From Nocardioides deserti (GTDB lineage Bacteria; Actinomycetota; Actinomycetes; Propionibacteriales; Nocardioidaceae), in contig NZ_JACMYC010000004.1 in NCBI RefSeq assembly GCF_014266025.1, positions 310,001-374,000 on the forward strand: a stretch of DNA of 64,000 nt, given 5' to 3'. Under the pieces are notes generated by a model. The model ran no database searches, was not told the origin of the DNA, and was given only the letters and a program-made list of their open reading frames with translations. Both the position numbers and the translations under genes were made by a program. Below are positions 59,125 to 64,000 of the stretch, one piece after another. Every line of letters begins with the position of its first letter. The stretch's first letter is position 1.

Positions 59125-59922
59125 TCAGTCGTCCTTCTTCTTGGTCTGCGCCGCGAACGCCTTCGTCGTCAGCCGGTCAGGGAGGTGCGTGGCGATCTCG
59201 GCGAGGGCGCGGTTCTTCATCGAGCCCGCGACCACGTGCGGCTTGCCGGCGAACAACGCGTCGAGCCCGTCGCGCGCCACGTCGTCCGGGTCGTCCTTCG
59301 GGCCCTGGCCCAGCGGGGTGTCGAGCAGGTCGGCGCGCCGGAAGAACTCGGTGTCGGTCGGGCCCGGCATCAACGACGTGACGCTGACGCCGGTGTCCTG
59401 CAGCTCGTGGCGGATGCCCTCGGCGAAGGAGTGCACGAACGCCTTGGACGCGGCGTACGTCGCCTGGAACGGGCTCGGCGCGACCGCGGCGATCGACGCC
59501 GTCACCAGGATCCGGCCCGATCCGCGCCGGACCATGTCGTCGACGGCGAGCTTGGCCAGGTGCACGGTCGAGCGGACGTTGAGGTCGACCAGCCCGAGGT
59601 GACGGTCGAGGTCGGTGTCGGCGAAGGTCCCGCCGACCCCCACGCCCGCGTTGAGCACCGCCACGTCGACGGGCCGGCCGGTGCCGGCCGCCTCGCGCCA
59701 CAGGTGCTCGACCTCCTCGGGACGGGTCAGGTCGACCTGGACGGCGCGGACGTCGGTGCCGTGCGTGGTCTTGACCTCAGCCGCGGCGACGTGGACCTCC
59801 GGCTCCTCGGCCGCCATCACCACGTCGTACCCGCGCCCGGCCAGCTCGCGGGCCACCGACAGCCCGATCCCGGTCGACGCACCGGTCACCAGCGCGAGCC
59901 CTGCCTGCTTCGTGGAGTCCAT
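59125..59922 (-). CDS. short-chain dehydrogenase/reductase
   Basis: A 265-residue classical SDR: cofactor motif TGASTGIG, NAGVGVGG, catalytic Ser in VTASIAAVAP and YAASKAF (Tyr, Lys), and MPGPTDTEFF. The long C-terminal helix rich in basic residues (TTKAFAAQTKKKDD) is not part of the core fold. Substrate unknown. Start ATG 59922 opens the Rossmann fold at the normal distance. Confidence 0.9.
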   Translation of the reverse strand: MDSTKQAGLALVTGASTGIGLSVARELAGRGYDVVMAAEEPEVHVAAAEVKTTHGTDVRAVQVDLTRPEEVEHLWREAAGTGRPVDVAVLNAGVGVGGTFADTDLDRHLGLVDLNVRSTVHLAKLAVDDMVRRGSGRILVTASIAAVAPSPFQATYAASKAFVHSFAEGIRHELQDTGVSVTSLMPGPTDTEFFRRADLLDTPLGQGPKDDPDDVARDGLDALFAGKPHVVAGSMKNRALAEIATHLPDRLTTKAFAAQTKKKDD

Positions 59923-59985
59923 GGCGGCCGGGTACCCCGCGGTGGATGGCTCGAGACCGGTCCCCTCAGCGGTTACGGTGCCGCC

Positions 59986-60498
59986 ATGCCGACTCGGGTC
60001 ACTCCGTCGCTGCTGGCCCGCCTGCTCGTCGCGGGCCTGACGATCGGACTGGCCGTCGGGCTGGCGTCCTGCGCCGAGGGCCCTGCACCGGCGGGTGGTC
60101 CGGCTACGGCTGCGGAGAGCGGGGACCGTGGTCCGAGCGGGGCGGAGGTCGCCGCCGCGCTCGGGGCGATGCCGACGACCGAGCGGCTGGTGCCGCTGCG
60201 CAAGGGCGACCTGGTCAGGATGCCCGGTGGGCCGGCGGACTTCGTCGAGGGCTGGACCGTGCTCGACTCCCGTTTCCCGTGTGACCAGCCCGGCATCGAG
60301 TGCGGCGCGCTCGTCGAGGTGTGGGGATCTCCTGAGTCCGCGCAGCGCCGCTCCGAGGAGATGCTGTCCCTGACGGGCGGCATGCTCCCGCGCGACGCCG
60401 AGCAGCACGTCGTGCGCGGCTCGGTCGTCGTGCGGATGCGGCTCGCGCTCACGCGGCGCGAGGTCGCGTCGTACGAGGCAGCGCTCGACGGCGCGTGA
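59986..60498 (+). CDS. hypothetical lipoprotein
   Basis: A 170-residue exported protein: signal peptide with lipobox GLASCAEG (Cys about 28), a short Gly/Ala linker, then a compact domain (about 50-170) with a Cys pair (FPCDQPGIECG). I do not recognise the family. TACGGT lies 6 nt before the ATG, so a leaderless mRNA is likely. Ends just before the tRNA gene on the other strand. Confidence 0.7.
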   Translation: MPTRVTPSLLARLLVAGLTIGLAVGLASCAEGPAPAGGPATAAESGDRGPSGAEVAAALGAMPTTERLVPLRKGDLVRMPGGPADFVEGWTVLDSRFPCDQPGIECGALVEVWGSPESAQRRSEEMLSLTGGMLPRDAEQHVVRGSVVVRMRLALTRREVASYEAALDGA

Positions 60499-60514
60499 CC
60501 CCGATCCCGGAGGG

Positions 60515-60588
60515 TGCGCCCGGAGAGACTCGAACTCTCACTGGCCAGGACCTAAACCTGGTGCCTCTGCCAATTGGGCTACGGGCGC
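60515..60588 (-). tRNA. tRNA with UAG (Leu) anticodon and short variable arm
   Basis: 74-nt cloverleaf: acceptor GCGCCCG/CGGGCGC (7 bp), discriminator A73, anticodon stem CCAGG/CCTGG with loop TTTAGGT giving anticodon UAG, variable region CCAGT (5 nt), T stem GAGAG/CTCTC with TTCGAGT loop. D-stem of about 3 bp (GCC/GGC) with AATTGG loop. CCA is not encoded. The anticodon and A73 are those of tRNA-Leu, but bacterial tRNA-Leu normally has a long variable arm. Confidence 0.88.
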
Positions 60589-60628
60589 GCGGCGCCGAGT
60601 CTAAGTACGCCGCGGCGCCGGCCGCGCG

Positions 60629-61105
60629 TCAGGCCAGCGCGAGGTCCTTGCGCAGCTTGGCGACGTGGCCGGTGGCCTTGACGTTGTACTGCGCCACCTC
60701 GACGGTGCCGTCCTCGCCGACGACGACGGTGGAGCGGATGACGCCCTGGACGACCTTGCCGTAGAGCTTCTTCTCGCCGAACGCACCCCAGGCGGTCATC
60801 ACGGCCTTGTCGGCGTCGGAGAGCAGGCGGATCGTCAGGCCCTCCTTCTCGCGGAACTTCGCGAGCCTCTCCGGCTTGTCGGGCGAGATGCCGAGCACCT
60901 CGTAGCCGGACGCCTGCAGCGAGTCGAGGGAGTCGCTGAAGTCGCAGGCCTGCTTGGTGCAGCCCGGGGTCATCGCGGAGGGGTAGAAGTAGACGATCAC
61001 CTTCCGCCCGCGCAGGTCCGAGAGCGTCACCTGCTCACCGGTGTCGTCCGGCAGGGTGAAGTCCGGTGCGGCATCACCGGGGGACAGGCGGGGCGTCTCG
61101 GCCAC
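60629..61105 (-). CDS. bcp: thioredoxin-dependent peroxiredoxin (Bcp/PrxQ)
   Basis: A 158-residue peroxiredoxin: PGDAAPDFTLPDDTGEQVTL at the start, catalytic motif YPSAMTPGCTKQACDFSD with the peroxidatic Cys in PGC and a second Cys five residues later, and SPDKPERLAKFREKEGL. It reduces peroxides using thioredoxin. GTG at 61105 follows AAGGAGAA. Divergent from cbiM. Confidence 0.93.
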   Translation of the reverse strand: MAETPRLSPGDAAPDFTLPDDTGEQVTLSDLRGRKVIVYFYPSAMTPGCTKQACDFSDSLDSLQASGYEVLGISPDKPERLAKFREKEGLTIRLLSDADKAVMTAWGAFGEKKLYGKVVQGVIRSTVVVGEDGTVEVAQYNVKATGHVAKLRKDLALA

Positions 61106-61207
61106 GGGTTCTCCTTCTTGCGAGCGATGTGCAACAACATAGGCTGGGCGGGGTCCGCCGGCGCCGTCGACGGTACCGACGACCTCCGACAGCCGAGGAG
61201 CCGCACC

Positions 61208-61894
61208 ATGCACGTGCCCGACGGGTTCCTGGACGCACCGACGTCCGTCGCGACGGGGGTGGTCGCCGCGGCCGCGGTCGGCGTCGCGCTCCGCAGGGCG
61301 CGCACCGAGCTCGACGACCGCACCGCCCCGATGGCGGGGCTCGTGGCGGCGTTCGTGTTCGCGGCGCAGATGATCAACTTCCCCGTCGGCGCCGGCACCA
61401 GCGGCCACCTGATGGGCGGCGCGCTGGCCGCCGTCCTGGTCGGCCCGTGGACCGGCCTGCTGTGCGTGTCGGTGGTGCTGGTCGTCCAGGCACTGTTCAT
61501 GGCCGACGGCGGCATCACCGCGCTCGGCACCAACGTCGTGCTGATCGGCGTGGTCACCGCGCTGGTCGGGTACGTCGTGTTCCGCGCGCTCCAGGCCGTG
61601 CTGCCGCACCGACTCGGCACGGTCGCGCCGACCGCGGCGGTCGCGGCGTTCGTGTCGGTCCCGGTCGCGGCGGCGGTCTTCAGCCTGCTCTTCGCGATCG
61701 GCGGCACCGCCCCGGTCGACGCCGGAAAGGTGCTCACCGCGATGCTCGGCTGGCACGTCCTCATCGGCATCGGCGAGGCGGTCGTGACCGGCCTGGTGGT
61801 GGGCGCCGTGGTCGCGGTGCGGCCCGACCTGGTCCGCGGCGCCCGACCGCTGGTGGCCGCCCGCGAGCTCGAGATCCGGACGGTGGCGGCATGA
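61208..61894 (+). CDS. cbiM: ECF-type cobalt/nickel transporter component CbiM
   Basis: A 228-residue membrane protein beginning MHVPDGFLDAP, the invariant Met-His N-terminus that binds the metal ion in CbiM/NikM. Helices about 10-28, 40-62, 68-95, 110-130, 140-162, 180-200; GAGTSGHLMGGALAAVL is a family hallmark. It is the substrate-specific part of an ECF importer for cobalt (or nickel). No cobalamin riboswitch fits in the 102-bp leader; a short dyad ATGT..ACAT lies at 61129-61142. Confidence 0.94.
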   Translation: MHVPDGFLDAPTSVATGVVAAAAVGVALRRARTELDDRTAPMAGLVAAFVFAAQMINFPVGAGTSGHLMGGALAAVLVGPWTGLLCVSVVLVVQALFMADGGITALGTNVVLIGVVTALVGYVVFRALQAVLPHRLGTVAPTAAVAAFVSVPVAAAVFSLLFAIGGTAPVDAGKVLTAMLGWHVLIGIGEAVVTGLVVGAVVAVRPDLVRGARPLVAARELEIRTVAA

Positions 61895-62313
61895 GCACCC
61901 ACACCAGCGGCAGCGGCACGACCGACGACCGGGCCCGGCAGCCGGTCCGCCGCCGGGTCAGCACCCGCGCCCTCCTGGTCGCCGGCCTCGTCGTCGCGCT
62001 CCTCGTGGCCGGCGTCGCCAGCTACTACGCCAGCTCCCACCCCGACGGCCTCGAGCACGTCGCGGGGGAGACCGGCTTCCTCGACACCGCCGAGGACTCA
62101 CCGACCGCCGACAGCCCCTTCGCGGACTACGCCACGAAGGGCGTGGACGACGAGCGGCTCAGCGTCGGCATCGCCGGCGTGCTCGGGACCCTCGTCGTGC
62201 TCGTGCTGACCGGCGGCCTCGCGCTCGCCCTGCGCCGGCGCGGCCCCACCGACCCCACCGACCAGGCCCCGGACACCTCGGACGAGCGCGCCTCCGCACC
62301 CGAGCGGGCCTGA
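61891..62313 (+). CDS. PDGLE-domain CbiN-like subunit
   Basis: A 140-residue protein with two membrane helices (about 27-46 and 92-114) flanking a PDGLE segment (SSHPDGLEHVAGETGFLD), the domain that accompanies CbiM/NikM and stabilises metal uptake, often annotated CbiN/NikN-like. The ATG overlaps cbiM by 4 bp. The C-terminal tail is polar. Confidence 0.88.
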   Translation: MSTHTSGSGTTDDRARQPVRRRVSTRALLVAGLVVALLVAGVASYYASSHPDGLEHVAGETGFLDTAEDSPTADSPFADYATKGVDDERLSVGIAGVLGTLVVLVLTGGLALALRRRGPTDPTDQAPDTSDERASAPERA

Positions 62314-63006
62314 GTGGGTGCCGCCCACGGCCACCGTCTGCACCACCACGGCCACAGCGCCGTCCACCGCGCGCCGGCGCACCTGAAGATCCTGGTGCTG
62401 GTCGGCTTCGTCCTGCTCGTCGTCGCCACGCCCCGCGAGTGGTACGCCGTGTTCGCGGCCTACGCCGCCGTCGTGGTCGGCACCGTGCTGGTCGCACGGG
62501 TGCCGCTCGGCTGGGTGCTGCGGCGGATGGTCGTCGAGGTGCCGTTCCTCGTCTTCGCGGCGCTCGTGCCGTTCGTCGCGGAGGGTCCACGCACCGAAGT
62601 CCTCGGCCTCACCGTCTCCGAGCCCGGCCTGGTCGCCGCGTGGGGCCTTGCCGTCAAGGGAACGATCGGCGTGATGGCCTCGCTCACCCTGGCCGCGACC
62701 ACGGAGCCGACCGACGTGCTGGTTGGGCTGCGGCGGCTGCGGATGCCGCCGCTGCTGGTCGAGATCATGTCGTTCATGCTGCGCTACCTCGACGTGGTCA
62801 CCGCTGACCTCGGCCGGACGCTGACCGCCATGCGCTCGCGCGGCTGCGAGCCGCGCTCGCCTCGGCACTGGCCGGTGCTGGCCCGCTCGCTGGGGGCGTT
62901 GTTCATCCGCAGCTACGAGCGGGGCGAGCGGGTCCACCTCGCGATGCTGTCCCGCGGCTACACCGGCACGCTGCCGACGACGACAGGTGGGCACGAGCAC
63001 CGATGA
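62314..63006 (+). CDS. cbiQ: ECF transporter transmembrane protein CbiQ
   Basis: A 230-residue energy-coupling T-component with about five helices. The N-terminus HGHRLHHHGHSAVH is histidine-rich, suggesting metal handling near the membrane. The cytoplasmic coupling motifs are visible as AMRSRGCEPR and AMLSRGYTG (Ala-x-x-x-Arg-Gly type), which contact the ATPase. GTG start directly follows the previous stop. Confidence 0.9.
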   Translation: MGAAHGHRLHHHGHSAVHRAPAHLKILVLVGFVLLVVATPREWYAVFAAYAAVVVGTVLVARVPLGWVLRRMVVEVPFLVFAALVPFVAEGPRTEVLGLTVSEPGLVAAWGLAVKGTIGVMASLTLAATTEPTDVLVGLRRLRMPPLLVEIMSFMLRYLDVVTADLGRTLTAMRSRGCEPRSPRHWPVLARSLGALFIRSYERGERVHLAMLSRGYTGTLPTTTGGHEHR

Positions 63007-63848
63007 GCGCCCCCGTCCTCGACGTCCGCGGCCTGGCCTACGCCTACCCCGACGGCCACCAGGCGCTCTTCGGCGTCGACCTCCACGTCCACCGCGGGGA
63101 GCGGGTGGCGCTGCTCGGCCCGAACGGCGCCGGCAAGACCACGCTCGTCCTGCACCTCAACGGCATCCTCACCGCCGGTGCGGGGAGCGTCGCGGTCAGC
63201 GGGCTGCCGGTGGAGAAGAAGCACATCCAGGAGGTCCGGCGCCGCGTCGGCATCGTCTTCCAGGACCCCGACGACCAGCTCTTCATGGGCACGGTCCGCC
63301 AGGACGTCGCCTTCGGCCCCGCCAACCTCGGCGTCCGCGGCGCCGAGCTGGACCGCCGGGTCATGGCCGCGCTCGAGCAGGTCGGGATGGCCGAGCACGT
63401 CGACCGCCCGCCGCACCACCTCTCCTTCGGCCAGCGCCGCCGCGTCGCGGTCGCCACCGTGCTCGCGATGGAGCCGGAGGTGCTGGTGCTGGACGAGCCG
63501 TCCTCCAACCTCGACCCGACCTCCCGACGAGAGCTCGCCGACATCCTGCGCGCGCTGGACGTGACGGTGCTGATGGTCACCCACGACCTGCCCTACGCCC
63601 TCGAGCTCTGCCCCCGCGCCGTCGTGCTCTCCGGGGGCACGGTCGTGGCCGACGGGTCGACGTACGACGTCCTCACCGACGACGCGCTCATGCGCGCGCA
63701 CCGCCTCGAGCTGCCCTTCGGCTTCGACCCCCGCACGCTCGGGCCAGGAGTGGGCACCGGGCAGGGGACCGCACCGCGCCGCACGCCGGACACCGGGGGA
63801 TCGGTAGCATCTCCCGGCACGCACACGAACCCAGGAGACCTCACGTGA
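63003..63848 (+). CDS. cbiO: ECF transporter ATP-binding protein CbiO
   Basis: A 281-residue ABC ATPase: Walker A GPNGAGKTT (39-47), Q-loop IVFQDPDDQLF, signature as LSFGQRRR (Phe in place of the usual Gly), Walker B VLVLDEPSSNLD. The last 35 residues are a Gly/Pro/Thr-rich tail not found in most CbiO. It completes the cbiM-N-Q-O operon, overlapping cbiQ by 4 bp and the next gene by 4 bp. Confidence 0.93.
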   Translation: MSAPVLDVRGLAYAYPDGHQALFGVDLHVHRGERVALLGPNGAGKTTLVLHLNGILTAGAGSVAVSGLPVEKKHIQEVRRRVGIVFQDPDDQLFMGTVRQDVAFGPANLGVRGAELDRRVMAALEQVGMAEHVDRPPHHLSFGQRRRVAVATVLAMEPEVLVLDEPSSNLDPTSRRELADILRALDVTVLMVTHDLPYALELCPRAVVLSGGTVVADGSTYDVLTDDALMRAHRLELPFGFDPRTLGPGVGTGQGTAPRRTPDTGGSVASPGTHTNPGDLT

Positions 63849-64000
63849 GCAAGGGCAACGACACCTCCTCCCTCGAGCGCGAGATCGAGGAGACCCGCGA
63901 GCGCCTGGCGACCACCATCGACCAGCTCCTGTACCGCTCGAGCCCGAAGACGATCGTCGGCCGCGAGGTCGCGACCATCAAGGCGCACTACGTCGACGCG
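63845..64000 (+). CDS. DUF3618 domain protein, 3' truncated by window end
   Basis: First 52 codons of a gene starting GTG at 63845 (overlapping the cbiO stop). The sequence SSLEREIEETRERLATTIDQ followed by LLYRSSPKTIVGREVATIKA matches the DUF3618 N-terminal helix of small actinobacterial membrane proteins. The remainder lies beyond base 64000. Confidence 0.8.
   Translation, partial: MSKGNDTSSLEREIEETRERLATTIDQLLYRSSPKTIVGREVATIKAHYVDA

Noticed and set aside
61106..61207. Cobalamin riboswitch upstream of cbiM
   Set aside because: The gap is 102 bp, too short for the roughly 200-nt element, and no B12-box-like sequence was seen.

Overview
This window is a chromosomal stretch of a high-GC actinobacterium, most likely Nocardioides or another Nocardioidaceae. 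That assignment is inferred from the very high GC, the many GTG starts, tightly overlapping operons, the CysM/CysO/Mec cysteine pathway, actinobacteria-type domains (DUF3039, DUF2017, DUF3048, DUF3152, ECF41 sigma factor) and a tmRNA tag ending in ALAA. I see no phage, insertion sequence, rRNA operon or CRISPR array; the DNA looks like core chromosome with a few surface-structure islands.

Layout. 1-1505: 3' part of a two-gene ABC exporter. 1889-6512 (minus): a Tad/Flp pilus cluster (tadA, tadB, tadC, a small Flp-like protein, two TadE-like pseudopilins, one TadG-like). 6906-9185: a collagen-like repeat surface protein, a class F-like sortase and a secreted CAP protein. 9244-18278: release factor 2, two secreted proteins, ftsE-ftsX with an M23 peptidoglycan hydrolase, smpB and, after two other genes, the tmRNA gene, so both trans-translation components lie within 2.3 kb. 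18493-23024: GAF-like protein, ECF41-type sigma factor, two CNNM/CorC-like membrane proteins. 23099-28006: a Pho-box-like site, pstSCAB and a winged-helix regulator whose receiver-like domain lacks the phospho-acceptor. 28121-34046: M15 peptidase, HIT protein, short-chain reductase, DUF3048 lipoprotein, TetR regulator, YqgE. 34150-41337: DUF3039 plus SF2 helicase, IclR, Lrp/AsnC next to hpd, and an ArsR-like/MFS pair. 41514-47072: enoyl-CoA hydratase, nicotinamidase and nicotinate phosphoribosyltransferase (NAD salvage), clpS, DUF2017, Nudix, glutamate dehydrogenase. 47157-49548: mec, cysO, a NYN protein and cysM. 49539-59922: DUF3152, phosphatase-like lipoprotein, MBL hydrolase, a LuxR-type two-component system divergent from a complete paralogue of the first ABC exporter, rph, rdgB, a BASS transporter and an SDR. 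60515-60588: a tRNA with a leucine UAG anticodon but a short variable arm. 60629-64000: bcp, an ECF cobalt/nickel transporter (cbiM, PDGLE/CbiN-like, cbiQ, cbiO) and the start of a DUF3618 gene.

Structure beyond genes. At least eight intergenic gaps, mostly at the 3' ends of genes and often between convergent genes, carry elaborate inverted-repeat elements. Three cores occur twice each in the window (GGGGTCGTGTGCC; CAATTG/AAGCGCTT; CCGCGCCG), and several are built from units about 20 bp long. This repeated, multi-family hairpin architecture is the most unusual signal I found. Other points of interest are a CysO carrier whose gene encodes a cysteine after the Gly-Gly tail, the short-arm tRNA-Leu, a perfect 34-bp palindrome between pstS and pstC, and a recurrent -10-like hexamer placed about 6 nt upstream of start codons, as expected for leaderless mRNAs.
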